Source: an uncultured Pseudobutyrivibrio sp. (GTDB lineage Bacteria > Bacillota > Clostridia > Lachnospirales > Lachnospiraceae). From it: a stretch of DNA of 64,000 nucleotides. Positions 45,221-56,500 of this stretch are shown here, piece after piece; position 1 is the stretch's first letter; every line of letters begins with the position of its first letter. The translations under genes and the position numbers were made by a program. Under the pieces are notes generated by a model. The model was not told where the DNA came from. It did no database searches and worked only from the letters and a program-made list of their open reading frames with translations. Location of the stretch: positions 1 to 64,000 of the forward strand of contig URCQ01000004.1 of NCBI GenBank assembly GCA_900546435.1, written 5' to 3'.

Positions 45221-48200
45221 CTAATATCTTTTTCTTTGAAATTCAACATTCTTTTCCACAACTTTTACATTTTGTTCCCCGAAAATCTGTGAGATTTTAC
45301 CCACGGAGTCCTCATTCACACAAATGTTCCAATTTGCAGGCATGCGTTTCATTGCTTTGATCGAGGATATATATACAACAATACCATCATCACCATCCAT
45401 ATCTGCAATCGTGCTAAATAGTGTCTGCTGTTGTTCTTCAAATGCTTCTTTCGTCGGAAACTGTATCCAGAGTTCTTTTCGCGCTTCGTCAAATCCATGC
45501 ATTTCCATACAGATTAATTTTGCATTTTGCTCTTCCTGCGCCTGTGCTCTTCCTTTGATTAACACCTTCCCATCCACTTCCAAAAGCGAACGATAAGTTT
45601 CGTATTCTCTGGAAAATACAATAACTTCTACACTTCCAAGAAGATCCTCAATCGTAATAAATGCCATCGTCTGGTTATTTTTCGTGTATTTAATTGTCTT
45701 ATCTGTAATCATACCGCCTACAATGACTACAGCACCGTCTGCAACAGCAACTTTACCAGTCTCTTCATCCAGCATAAAATCACGACAACCGGCTGTCACA
45801 TTCTTTTTTAGAATCTCTGTATATTTTTCCAATGGATGTCCACTGATGTACACGCCAAGCACTTCTTTTTCCAGAGCAAGAAACTCTTCCTTGTCATACT
45901 CCGGCAAATCCGGCATTTTGATTTCGAATTCTTCCTTCACATCATCCGACGCGATATCAAATAACGTCATCTGCCCTGCCATAGAAGACTTCTTATCACT
46001 GCTGATGCGGTCCATGACCGACGGAAATACCGTAATCATCTGGTGCCGGTTGCCATCTAATCCATCGAGCGCCCCAGCCTTAATCAGATTTTCTACCGCG
46101 CGCTTATTCACTTCTTTTCCATTTACACGCTTTAAGAAATCCTCAATCGTCTTATAATCGCCATGTGCCGTTCTCTCTGTAACGATAAAGTCAACCACGG
46201 GACGTCCAATGCTCTTGATGGCATACATGCCGTATCGGATTTTTCCGTCCGCTACCGCAAAATTACCTTCTCCGACATTGATATCCGGTGGCAGTACTTC
46301 TATTCCCATTTCCCGACAAACGACAATATATTCTGCCACTTTACCGGCATTATCAAGAACAGATGTCATCAATGCTGCCATAAATTCTACCGGATAATAG
46401 GATTTCAAAAAGGCAGTCTGATATGCTACTACCGCATAGGCCGCTGCATGTGATTTGTTAAATGCATACTTGGCAAAATCAATCATATCATCATAAATCT
46501 TATTTGCCACGGCTTCGCTGATTCCATTGGCAATACAGCCTTTTACACCCTCCTCTTCGTTTCCGTAAACAAAGTTCTGGCGCTCTTTTTCCATGACCTG
46601 TGTCTTCTTCTTTGACATAGCACGACGCACCAGATCACTTCGCCCCATGGAATATCCTGCCAGGTCACGCACAATCTGCATTACCTGTTCCTGGTACACG
46701 ATACAGCCATAGGTCGGCGCCAAAATCGGCTCTAGTTGCGGGCAGTCATACACAATCGAACTCTTATCATTTTTTCCTTTGATGTAAGCAGGAATAAAAT
46801 CCATAGGACCCGGTCGATACAGTGAAATACCTGCAATGACATCCTCAAGGCTCTCCGGACGCAATTCCTTCATGAAGTTTTTCATACCGGCACTTTCCAG
46901 CTGAAAAACACCTTCGGTCTTACCAGAACTAATCAGATCCAGCACCTTTTTATCTCCATAATCAATATGGTCCATATCCAGTGCCACACCATAATTCTTC
47001 TTAATCAACTGTACCGCATCATCGATAACGGTAAGTGTACGAAGTCCCAGAAAATCCATCTTTAATAGTCCTAGTTCTTCGATGGTTGTCATGACAAACT
47101 GTGTCGTAATCGTTCCATCACCGCCCCGCGATAATGGCACATATTCATCCATTGGTTTCTGGGAAATCACGACACCGGCTGCATGCATACCGGTATGTCT
47201 CGGAAGCCCTTCCAGACGTTTTGCCGTATCAATCAGCACCTTTACCTGTGGGTCTTCCTCATACATTCTACGCAAATCCGGGCTCATCTTGAGCGCCAGT
47301 GTAAGCGTCATCCCAAGATCATCCGGCACTGCTTTTGCAATACTGTCGACATAATTGTATGGCATATCCATAACACGTCCAACGTCACGGATGACACCTT
47401 TTGCTTTTAATGTTCCAAACGTCACAATCTGTGTCACACAATCTTTGCCATATTTCTCAATAACATAATCAATGACTTCGCCACGTCTGTTAAAGCAGAA
47501 ATCAATATCAATATCGGGCATGGATACACGTTCTGGATTTAAAAATCGCTCAAACAGAAGATTATAACGAATCGGATCGATATTTGTAATGCCTGTGGTA
47601 TAAGACACAAGACTTCCTGCCGCGCTTCCTCTTCCCGGTCCTACCGGGATATGATGTGTTCTGGCATAATTGATAAAATCCCAGACAATCAAAAAATAAT
47701 CCACATATCCCATTTTCTGGATGGTCTCAAGTTCATATGTCAGACGCGGTTTTAATTCCTCTGCCTTCTCTCCATAGCGTTCCTGCAAACCATCAAAACA
47801 AAGCTTATTCAGATATGTCCAGGAATCATACCCTTCCGGCACCTGATAATGTGGCAATTTGGTTACACCAAACTCGATTTCAACATTACAACGATCTGCA
47901 ATCTGCTGTGTGTTTGCAAGTGCTTGTGGTGCATATGGAAACAATTCTGCCATCTGCTGCTCTGATTTCACAAAATACTGGCCACCCTCATAGCGCATAC
48001 GGTCTTCATCTGCTAACTTCTTACCTGTCTGAATGCACAAGAGGACATCATGCGGTGCCGCATCTTCCGCATAGGTATAATGAATATCGTTGGTACAGAC
48101 AAGTCCAATCCCTGTTTCTTTGCTCATACGCACCAGCTGCTGGTTTACCAATTCCTGCGCATCAATTCCATGACTCTGTAATTCTAAAAAGTAATTATTT

Positions 48201-48703
48201 TTTCCAAAAAGCTCCTGATGTTTTAACGCAATTTCTTTTGCTTCGTCGTACATACCACGCTGCAAAAAACGCGGCACTTCTCCGGCAAGACATGCGCTGA
48301 GCGCAATAATCCCTTCATGGTACTGCTGCAGAATTTCCATATCCACACGCGGCTTATAATAATAGCCATCCACAAATCCGGCGGATACAATTTTGATCAG
48401 ATTCTGATAACCTGTATTGTTTTCTGCCAAAAGAACCAGATGATAATAGCGGTCCTCGCCATGTGACAATTCACGGTCAAATCTGGAACCGGGTGTCACA
48501 TATACCTCGCATCCTAAGATGGGACGAATGCCCTGTTTCTTACATTCCTTGTAAAAATCAATCACACCGTACATCACACCGTGGTCGGTAATTGCCGCAG
48601 CATTCATGCCCAATTCTTTCACACGCGCTACATATTCTGTTATTTTATTGGAGCCATCCAAAAGGCTGTACTCCGTATGGGTATGCAAATGTACAAATGC
48701 CAT
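45221..48703 (-). CDS. dnaE: DNA polymerase III alpha subunit, DnaE type
   Basis: An 1160-aa replicative polymerase. It has an N-terminal PHP domain (FVHLHTHTEYSLLDG; AAITDHGVMYG) and a catalytic palm with PDIDIDFCFNRR and GPGRGSAAGSLVSY. The fingers region includes MSKKKTQVMEKERQNFV, followed by helix-hairpin-helix and OB-fold regions (ITDKTIKYTKNNQTMAFITIEDLLGSVEV split over the C-terminus). There is no internal exonuclease domain, so it is DnaE rather than PolC. The start at 48703 has GAGAGG upstream; 11 more codons are open but unsupported. Confidence 0.96.
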   Translation of the reverse strand: MAFVHLHTHTEYSLLDGSNKITEYVARVKELGMNAAAITDHGVMYGVIDFYKECKKQGIRPILGCEVYVTPGSRFDRELSHGEDRYYHLVLLAENNTGYQNLIKIVSAGFVDGYYYKPRVDMEILQQYHEGIIALSACLAGEVPRFLQRGMYDEAKEIALKHQELFGKNNYFLELQSHGIDAQELVNQQLVRMSKETGIGLVCTNDIHYTYAEDAAPHDVLLCIQTGKKLADEDRMRYEGGQYFVKSEQQMAELFPYAPQALANTQQIADRCNVEIEFGVTKLPHYQVPEGYDSWTYLNKLCFDGLQERYGEKAEELKPRLTYELETIQKMGYVDYFLIVWDFINYARTHHIPVGPGRGSAAGSLVSYTTGITNIDPIRYNLLFERFLNPERVSMPDIDIDFCFNRRGEVIDYVIEKYGKDCVTQIVTFGTLKAKGVIRDVGRVMDMPYNYVDSIAKAVPDDLGMTLTLALKMSPDLRRMYEEDPQVKVLIDTAKRLEGLPRHTGMHAAGVVISQKPMDEYVPLSRGGDGTITTQFVMTTIEELGLLKMDFLGLRTLTVIDDAVQLIKKNYGVALDMDHIDYGDKKVLDLISSGKTEGVFQLESAGMKNFMKELRPESLEDVIAGISLYRPGPMDFIPAYIKGKNDKSSIVYDCPQLEPILAPTYGCIVYQEQVMQIVRDLAGYSMGRSDLVRRAMSKKKTQVMEKERQNFVYGNEEEGVKGCIANGISEAVANKIYDDMIDFAKYAFNKSHAAAYAVVAYQTAFLKSYYPVEFMAALMTSVLDNAGKVAEYIVVCREMGIEVLPPDINVGEGNFAVADGKIRYGMYAIKSIGRPVVDFIVTERTAHGDYKTIEDFLKRVNGKEVNKRAVENLIKAGALDGLDGNRHQMITVFPSVMDRISSDKKSSMAGQMTLFDIASDDVKEEFEIKMPDLPEYDKEEFLALEKEVLGVYISGHPLEKYTEILKKNVTAGCRDFMLDEETGKVAVADGAVVIVGGMITDKTIKYTKNNQTMAFITIEDLLGSVEVIVFSREYETYRSLLEVDGKVLIKGRAQAQEEQNAKLICMEMHGFDEARKELWIQFPTKEAFEEQQQTLFSTIADMDGDDGIVVYISSIKAMKRMPANWNICVNEDSVGKISQIFGEQNVKVVEKNVEFQRKRY

Positions 48704-48747
48704 CTTCTTTCCTCTCGTGATTTCTTCCGAATCCAATCGCGGTTCTT

Positions 48748-49257
48748 TTACTTCTCGTTTTGCACCAATGCACGCAGCTTCTGCAAATCGTCTGCATCCG
48801 GATGTGTAAGTGCTTTGTCAAAATTTTCAATTAACATATCCACATTTGGCATAGCATTTGCCTCCTGTTTCATTTTTTCATAACGTGCTCTGACCGTCAT
48901 CGGCATTTTACCCTGACACATATATGCACCGATCACCGTATTACTCTCATCAATATTTTCTTTTACCGCAGTAAGAATCTTTTCAAAATAAGAAACATCC
49001 CCACCAAAACCTGCGGTTCCAAACAGAAAAATCTCTTTATTTTTTAATGTTTTCAACAGCTCGAGCGTTTCCGCATCGGCAGTTCCTTTATCTGTCCAAA
49101 ATCCGATATAAAGGCGTTTTGCCTGTACCGAAACACCTGCTCCATTTCCTATATACGCACAGTTTTCTTCTCCCAATGCCGCATGAATCGTCTCTGCGAG
49201 CTTCTGTGTATTTCCTGTCTTACTGCTGTAAAGAATTGCATATCTTTTGTCTTCCAT
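48748..49257 (-). CDS. Flavodoxin-family protein
   Basis: A 169-aa protein with the FMN phosphate loop YSSKTGNTQKLAE (residues 9-21) and a flavodoxin core (FGTAGFGGD; GAYMCQGKMPM). The middle holds VQAKRLYIGFWTDKGTAD, typical of the flavodoxin-like proteins common in gut Firmicutes (BilS-like in size). No bilirubin reductase gene is nearby, so no specific pathway is assigned. The start has GGAGG 6 bp upstream. It lies between the CPBP protease and dnaE genes in one unit. Confidence 0.82.
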   Translation of the reverse strand: MEDKRYAILYSSKTGNTQKLAETIHAALGEENCAYIGNGAGVSVQAKRLYIGFWTDKGTADAETLELLKTLKNKEIFLFGTAGFGGDVSYFEKILTAVKENIDESNTVIGAYMCQGKMPMTVRARYEKMKQEANAMPNVDMLIENFDKALTHPDADDLQKLRALVQNEK

Positions 49258-49279
49258 GGCGCTACCTCCAAATCGTTTT

Positions 49280-50137
49280 CTAGTTATTTTCTTCCTTTGT
49301 GACACAACGTTTGAGTAATAAAAATCCCAGATAGGTAGCCACCATAGACCCAAATAATATACAGAAGAACTGCACCGGTCCATTGCCGCCCATCGCAAGT
49401 CCACCACTCAAAACACCAACTGCATTAAAGCAAATATGCAAGCAGATGCCAATCGACAGATTTCCTGCTTTTTCCACAAAATAACCAAGCACAAGACCAA
49501 ACAGGAATGTATATACAGCCTGCAAAGGATTCATATGCATAGCTGCGAATAGAAATGCCTGCACAACATTCGCTCCCCAAAAATTCATAGCCCGTCTTGC
49601 GTAAGTAAAGGTCAACCCACGAAATGCAAGTTCCTCACATACCGGACCAAGAATAATCGTATAAAGGATAAGCGGAATGGTAAGTCCATCCGACATGCCC
49701 ATGCCATCCATCAATGCTTCATACGTAGACAACCAATCCGGGAATAACATGGCTACCACGTTGCTCAGATACGTGCATAAATACTGCATGCCAAACGCTA
49801 ACAACAGTGCTCCTGCAACAAAATAAAGTGGCTGTTTCTGAAAAGCTGCAAAAGCCGGCTGGTCTTTTTCCTTATCACGCACTTTTTTGTAATACCATAG
49901 GGAAAACAAAACTGTCGCAATCACCGCATAAACGAGCATCACAAGCACATTAAAATCCGTTGAAGTAACTACTTTATAATAGCTCTGGATAAACTTCTTA
50001 AATCCTCCGCCTGTATAATTATGTGCCTGCAGGCAAAACACTAAAAACATACCGATATAAGAAAATGCCAATTGCAATGCAAAAACAACAATGCTTGGCA
50101 AAAAACTTTTCCACATATTTGACACTTTATTTTCCAT
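49280..50137 (-). CDS. CPBP-family intramembrane metalloprotease
   Basis: A 285-aa membrane protein with about seven to eight hydrophobic segments. The active site motif GPVCEELAFRGLTF (around residue 165), a later FLFAAMHMNPLQ with the catalytic histidine, and the third helix motif ICLHICFNAVGVL match the CPBP (CAAX protease and bacteriocin processing; Rce1-like) family. Substrates are unknown. Its ATG overlaps the end of the patatin gene by 11 bp. Confidence 0.88.
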   Translation of the reverse strand: MENKVSNMWKSFLPSIVVFALQLAFSYIGMFLVFCLQAHNYTGGGFKKFIQSYYKVVTSTDFNVLVMLVYAVIATVLFSLWYYKKVRDKEKDQPAFAAFQKQPLYFVAGALLLAFGMQYLCTYLSNVVAMLFPDWLSTYEALMDGMGMSDGLTIPLILYTIILGPVCEELAFRGLTFTYARRAMNFWGANVVQAFLFAAMHMNPLQAVYTFLFGLVLGYFVEKAGNLSIGICLHICFNAVGVLSGGLAMGGNGPVQFFCILFGSMVATYLGFLLLKRCVTKEENN

Positions 50138-50987
50138 ATAAAAATTCCTTTATCTGACCCATCTGTTCTGTCGCATCCTGTATACCATTATCATATAACT
50201 GCATCATCACTGCAGGATCCGTTGTATAAGTACCTATCTCGATATCTGCTGACGGACAAAAAGTCATAACCTTTCCTTCTTTTTCTAACGTATCCACCAT
50301 ATCCATCTGGCGATTATACACCTCGTGTCTATGATTTAAATCTTCTACGATTTTTGGATATTTGTGACGTAATCCAAGCGTATATGCCAATTTTCCACCT
50401 TGTGGTTTCATACGAAAGCCCTTTGGTTTGGAAAAAATAACAATCACGCGATCACACCCATGCTCCATCGCATGTGCAATCGGTACGGAATCTGAAACAC
50501 CACCATCATAGTAAACATGTCCTTCATACGAAATCGGACGACAGGCGACCGGAAGTGCACATGTTGCCATAAACGGCTGGTATTCATTTCTTCGTATCTC
50601 ATTTTTATTAAAATAGTGTGGCAGTCCCGTCATAGCATCCGTTGCCGGCAAATATGTCTCCGTCGGATTGTTATGATATGCATCATAATCGAGTGGGTCT
50701 TTGCCTCCTTCATTTGTCATAGTTCCATAAATATATTGCAGTCCAAAAAGTGATCCTGTTTTTAACAGACTGCGTACACTGATATAACGGGGATCCTGTA
50801 CATGTTCCGTGTAATAGCGCATATTGCGTTCCCGCTGTCCCGCAAGAAACGATGCACTGTTTGCCGCTCCTGCTGAAACACCGATGCAATAATCAAAGGT
50901 AATATTCTCATCCAAAAAGACATCCAAAACACCTGCACTGTATGCGCATTTCATGCCTCCTCCTTCGACAATCAAACCCGTTTTCAT
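50127..50987 (-). CDS. Patatin-like phospholipase
   Basis: A 286-aa protein. It starts LIVEGGGMKCAYSAGVLDVF (oxyanion hole), has the nucleophile elbow GVSAGAAN (Ser at about residue 40) and the catalytic Asp in YYDGGVSDSVPI (about residue 165). This is the Ser-Asp dyad of patatin-like acyl hydrolases; the family resembles YjjU-type proteins. No signal peptide is seen. It is the first gene of the unit patatin, CPBP protease, flavodoxin, dnaE, pfkA. Confidence 0.9.
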   Translation of the reverse strand: MKTGLIVEGGGMKCAYSAGVLDVFLDENITFDYCIGVSAGAANSASFLAGQRERNMRYYTEHVQDPRYISVRSLLKTGSLFGLQYIYGTMTNEGGKDPLDYDAYHNNPTETYLPATDAMTGLPHYFNKNEIRRNEYQPFMATCALPVACRPISYEGHVYYDGGVSDSVPIAHAMEHGCDRVIVIFSKPKGFRMKPQGGKLAYTLGLRHKYPKIVEDLNHRHEVYNRQMDMVDTLEKEGKVMTFCPSADIEIGTYTTDPAVMMQLYDNGIQDATEQMGQIKEFLYGK

Positions 50988-51035
50988 AAAATTTGCACCT
51001 CGAATTTTTGTATTTTACACCTTTTTATAATACGC

Positions 51036-51072
51036 AATATAACAGCGAGCCACAAAAGTGACCGCTGTCATA
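51036..51072 (-). terminator. Possible terminator downstream of glgP
   Basis: ACAGCG and CGCTGT flank an inner GTCAC/GTGAC-like stem, giving a hairpin just after the glgP stop. The T-run on the minus strand is poor (TATATT), so it may be weak. Confidence 0.35.
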
Positions 51073-51082
51073 TTACTAGAAA

Positions 51083-53539
51083 TTATTTATTCACTTTGAT
51101 GCGATCCAAATGCCAGATATCATCTACATACTCCTGAATCGTACGGTCAGACGAAAACTTGCCTACATTTGCTACATTCAGAATAGCTTTTTTTGCCCAA
51201 CCGGCTTCATCCATATAGGCTTCCATAACACGCTGCTGTGCAGCCGCATAAGAGCGGAAATCTGCTAATACGAAATACGTATCTGCGTATTGTGTACATT
51301 GCGTATTCAGAAGCGAATTATACAAATCTCTAAACAATTCCGAATTGCTACCACTGTAAAAACCATTCACCAGCTGCGTTAAAATCTTGCGGATATCCTG
51401 ATCGTTGTTAAAGATATCCATTGGATTGTAGTCACGGTTTTTCTCATGTGCGATGACTTCTTCCGCACTCATGCCAAAGATAAATGCATTGTCCTCGCCC
51501 ATTTCTTCTACCATCTCCACATTGGCACCATCCATCGTTCCAATGGTAAGCGCACCATTGAGCATGAACTTCATGTTACCTGTACCAGATGCTTCCTTGC
51601 TGGCTGTTGAAATCTGCTCTGACACATCTGCTGCTGCAAAAATCCATTCTGCATTTGACACACGATAATCTTCAATGAAGACAACTTTGATTTTACCATC
51701 AATACTTCTGTCATTGTTGATGACCTCTGCCACATTGTTAATCAGCTTAATGGTAAGCTTTGCATTCTTATATCCAGCTGCTGCCTTAGCACCAAAGATA
51801 AAGGTACGTGGATAGAATTCCTTTTCCGGATGTTCCTTAATCTGATTATACAGATACATCACATGTAAAATGTTAAGTAACTGTCTCTTGTATTCATGCA
51901 GACGTTTTACCTGCACATCAAAAATAGATCTCGGATCCACTTCTATGCCATTGTGTTCCTTAATATATTTTGCCAGACGCAGCTTGTTTTGATACTTGAT
52001 ATTCATAAATTCATGCTGGGCTTTTTTGTCATCTGCATAGAGTTCTAATTGTTTCATCCGTGAAAGATCGGTAATCCATTCTTTCCCGACATGATCTGTC
52101 ACCCAATCCGCCAACAGACGATTTCCATGTAACAGGAATCTACGCTGTGTAATACCATTCGTCTTATTGTTAAACTTCTCCGGATACATATCATAGAAAT
52201 CCTTTAAAGACTGGGTCTTTAAGATTTCTGTGTGAAGCTTTGCTACACCATTTACCGAATAGCCTGCTGCAATTGCAAGATGTGCCATCTTAACCTGACC
52301 ATCTCGGATAATACCCATGCGCGCAACTTTTTCCTCGTCTCCCGGGAAACGATTTCTGATTTCAATCTCAAAACGACGATTGATTTCTTCCACAATCTGA
52401 TAGACTCTCGGAAGCAATCTTGAGAAAATTTCAATTGGCCATTTTTCCAAAGCTTCTGCCATGATGGTATGATTGGTATATGCACAAGTCTTTGTTGTCA
52501 CTTCCCATGCTTCATCCCAGTTTAGGCCTTCTTCATCCAAAAGCAGACGCATCAATTCTGCAACTGCGAGTGTTGGATGTGTATCGTTCATCTGGATGGC
52601 AACCTTTTCATATAATTTGCGCACATCCGTATGGTGCTTCTTATATCTGCACAAGATACGCTGCAAACTTGCTGAAACAAAGAAATACTGCTGTTTCAAA
52701 CGTAATTCCTTGCCATAGATATGATTGTCATTTGGATACAAGACTTCTACCAGATTACGCGCCAGATTTTCTTCTTCTACCGCTTTATCATATTCGCCCT
52801 TATCAAACGATTCGAGGCTGAATACTTCCTTTGGCTCTGCATCCCAAATCATCAGGGTATTTACCATATTGTTATCAAAACCAACGATTGGCATATCGTA
52901 AGGTACGGCAATCACAGAACTGTATCCCTCATGGATAAAGCGCATATTACCATCCTCACCCTGCACTGCTCTCACATAGCCGCCAAAATGCACTTCATGT
53001 GCATACTCCGGGCGTTTGATTTCAAATGGATACCCATTTTTCAACCAGTTATCCGGCACTTCTTTCTGGTAGCCGTCTTCAATCTTTTGTTTAAACATAC
53101 CATAACGGTAACGGATACCGCAGCCATAGGCTGCGTATCCGAGTGTAGACAACGAGTCCATAAAGCAGGCAGCAAGTCTGCCCAATCCACCATTTCCCAG
53201 TGCTGGGTCTGGTTCCTCATCCTCAATTGCATTCATATCAAAGCCAAGCTCATCCAGGCACTCTGAAATCTCATCATAATGACAGAGATTCAGCATATTG
53301 TTCCCAAGTGCTCTTCCCATCAAGAACTCCATAGACATATAGAAAACTGTCTTTGGATCTTCTTTTTCCATCGTCTTTTGTGTTGCCAGCCAGTTATCAA
53401 TTACTTCATCCTTCACTGCAAGGGCTACTGCCTGATAAATCTCCTGATTATTCGCTTCCTCAAACTCCTTACGATACAAAAGCTTGACATTTTCCTTAAT
53501 TTGCTTCTTAAATGCTTTCTTGTCAAAAGTATGAACCAT
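51083..53539 (-). CDS. glgP: Glycogen/alpha-glucan phosphorylase
   Basis: An 818-aa PLP enzyme that releases glucose 1-phosphate from glycogen or maltodextrin. Marks include EEPDPALGNGGLGRLAACFMDSL-type segment (ALGNGGLGRLAACF), MNDTHPTLAVAELMR, VKRLHEYKRQLLN, and EASGTGNMKFMLNGALTIGT with the PLP-binding lysine. The start at 53539 (MVHTFDKKAFKKQ) has GGAG about 10 bp upstream; the longer frame reaches back into the ileS end and is unlikely. It is 32 bp downstream of ileS. Confidence 0.96.
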   Translation of the reverse strand: MVHTFDKKAFKKQIKENVKLLYRKEFEEANNQEIYQAVALAVKDEVIDNWLATQKTMEKEDPKTVFYMSMEFLMGRALGNNMLNLCHYDEISECLDELGFDMNAIEDEEPDPALGNGGLGRLAACFMDSLSTLGYAAYGCGIRYRYGMFKQKIEDGYQKEVPDNWLKNGYPFEIKRPEYAHEVHFGGYVRAVQGEDGNMRFIHEGYSSVIAVPYDMPIVGFDNNMVNTLMIWDAEPKEVFSLESFDKGEYDKAVEEENLARNLVEVLYPNDNHIYGKELRLKQQYFFVSASLQRILCRYKKHHTDVRKLYEKVAIQMNDTHPTLAVAELMRLLLDEEGLNWDEAWEVTTKTCAYTNHTIMAEALEKWPIEIFSRLLPRVYQIVEEINRRFEIEIRNRFPGDEEKVARMGIIRDGQVKMAHLAIAAGYSVNGVAKLHTEILKTQSLKDFYDMYPEKFNNKTNGITQRRFLLHGNRLLADWVTDHVGKEWITDLSRMKQLELYADDKKAQHEFMNIKYQNKLRLAKYIKEHNGIEVDPRSIFDVQVKRLHEYKRQLLNILHVMYLYNQIKEHPEKEFYPRTFIFGAKAAAGYKNAKLTIKLINNVAEVINNDRSIDGKIKVVFIEDYRVSNAEWIFAAADVSEQISTASKEASGTGNMKFMLNGALTIGTMDGANVEMVEEMGEDNAFIFGMSAEEVIAHEKNRDYNPMDIFNNDQDIRKILTQLVNGFYSGSNSELFRDLYNSLLNTQCTQYADTYFVLADFRSYAAAQQRVMEAYMDEAGWAKKAILNVANVGKFSSDRTIQEYVDDIWHLDRIKVNK

Positions 53540-53571
53540 CTTTTCCGGCTCCTTTCTTCGTAGAAATCTCA

Positions 53572-56500
53572 TTATTTTTTTGAAACTCCCAGAGTAACTG
53601 TCTCGCCATTGATGTTCCATTCTTTCTTATATTCTCCCTGGTCGCCAGAAGTAATTTCTGTTGCTAAAACTTCCTTCTTGATTGTATCACAATTCTTTGT
53701 GAAGATGCTGTTAACTTTTTCAGAACCCTGATAATATACAGCGATCTGATCCATCACTTCAAAGTCTGCTTCCTTACGCATTGTCTGGATTTTGCTGATG
53801 ATTTCACGCACAAATCCTTCTTCCAGCAATTCTTCTGTCAGATTTGTATCCAAAACAACCGTCATGCTTGGATCGTTCTCTGTCACATAGCCGTCCTTCT
53901 GAGTCATCGCAATCAGAAGATCTTCCTCGCTAAGTTCGATGGACGCATCTACCTCTGGAAGACGTAATACGCCATCTGCCTTCAAGCTTGCCATAGCTGC
54001 ATTACCATCTAACTCTGCAAGTGCTTGCTGGATACCCTTTAAGAACTTACCATACTTTGGTCCTACGGTACGAAGCTGTGGTTTAAAGGTATATGTGGTA
54101 AACGCTTCCACATCACTTGTAAAGCTGACTTTCTTCACATTTAACTCGTCTGCAATAATATCCAGATAGAATTCCGGTAAGTCTTTTTCTGCCTTAACGT
54201 ACATCTGACCGATTGGCTGGCGATTCTTGATATTTGCTGTGTTTCTGCATGCACGACCCATAACAACAATCTTTAACAGCTCATCCATATTTGCTTCCAA
54301 TTCTGTGTCAATCCACTGTTCATTAACAACCGGATAGTCACACAAATGAATACTTTCCGGTGCATTCGCATCTACGCTTCGAACCAGATTCTGATAGATT
54401 TCTTCTGTCATAAATGGAATCATTGGTGCAGCTGCCTTACAGATGGTAACCAGACAGGTATAAAGTGTCATATAGGCATTGATCTTATCCTGTTCCATTC
54501 CCTTTGCCCAGAAACGTTCACGGCTACGACGTACATACCAGTTACTCATATCATCCACAAAAGCATCCAATGCCTTTGCAGCTTCCGGAATACGATAATT
54601 TGCAAGGTCATCATCTACTTCCTTCACTGCAGAGTTCAAACGTGAAAGAATCCACTTATCCATGACTGCTAATTTTTCATAATCTAACGTATGCTTTGAT
54701 GCATCAAAAGCATCGATATTTGCATAAAGTACAAAGAATGCATAGGTATTCCATAAAGTTCCCATGAATTTTCTCTGACCTTCCTGCACCAGTTTGCCGG
54801 AAAATCTCTTTGGAATCCATGGTGCACTTGCTGTATAGAAATACCAACGAATAGCATCAGCGCCATAGGTCTCTAATGCATCAAAAGGATCTACTGCATT
54901 TCCCTTAGACTTTGACATCTTCTGTCCGTTTTCATCCTGTACATGACCAAGGACAATGACATTTTCATATGGTGCCTTATTGAATAACAGGGTTGATTCT
55001 GCCATCAAAGAATGGAACCATCCACGTGTCTGGTCTACCGCTTCTGAGATAAACTGTGCAGGGAACTGCTGCTCAAAAAGTTCTTTATTTTCAAATGGAT
55101 AGTGATGCTGTGCAAATGGCATTGCTCCACTATCGAACCAGCAGTCGATAACTTCTGGTACACGATGCATTGTCTTTCCACAATCCGGACATACGAAAGT
55201 CACGTTATCAATGTGTGGACGATGTAATTCCACTTCTGCTGCCTTTGGATCTCCGGCACGTTCTGCTAGTTCTGCACGGCTGCCGATACATTCCTGATGA
55301 CCGCATTCACATTCCCAGATATTGAGTGGCGTTCCCCAGTAACGGTTACGTGAAATTGCCCAGTCCTGAATATTTTCAAGCCAGTTACCAAAACGTCCAC
55401 TACCAATTGATTCCGGAATCCAGTTTACCGTGTTGTTGTTGCGAATCAAATCATCTTTTACAGCTGTTTCTTTGATGTACCATGATTCTCTTGCATAGTA
55501 AATCAATGGTGTATCACATCTCCAACAATGTGGATAATCATGTTCAAATTTTGGTGCAGCAAATAATTTGCCCTCTTTGTCGAGGTCTACAAGTACATCC
55601 TTGTCTGCATCTTTTACAAACTTACCGGCATAAGGTGTTTCTTCTGTCATCTCACCCTTGCCATCAACGAACTGTACAAATGGAAGATCATACTTACGTC
55701 CTACATTGGCATCATCCTCACCAAAAGCAGGTGCAATATGAACAATACCAGTACCATCACTCATAGTTACATAAGAATCACAAGTTACGAAATGACCTTT
55801 TTTGTTCTGCTTTGCAGCGGCTTCTGCTGCACATGCAAACAGCGCCTCGTATTCCTTATATTCAAGATCTTGTCCTTTCATGGTTTCAAGCACTTCATAT
55901 GCCTTCGCACCCTCTTTAGCCAAAGAACCAAGAACCTTATCCAAGAGTGCTTCTGCCATATAATACGTATAACCATCTGCCGCTTTTACTTTGCAATACA
56001 TCTCATCCGGGTTCACACAAAGTGCAACGTTTGATGGCAATGTCCAAGGTGTTGTTGTCCATGCAAGGAAATATGCATCTTCTCCTACAACCTTAAAACG
56101 AACAATCGCAGAACGCTCCTTTACCAATTTGTATCCCTGTGCTACTTCCTGTGAAGAAAGTGGTGTTCCGCAACGAGGGCAGTAAGGTACAATCTTAAAT
56201 CCCTTGTAAAGTAACTTTTTATCCCAAATCTGACGAAGTGCCCACCACTCAGACTCGATAAAGTTGTTATCATAAGTAACATATGGATCATCCATATCAG
56301 CCCAGAATCCTACTGTATTTGAAAAATCTTCCCACATACCTTTGTATTTCCATACAGATTCCTTACATTGCTCGATGAATGGTTCCATACCATATTCTTC
56401 AATCTGTTCTTTACCATCAAGACCAAGCTTTTTCTCTACTTCAATCTCAACCGGAAGACCATGTGTATCCCAGCCAGCCTTACGAGGCACATATTTGCCT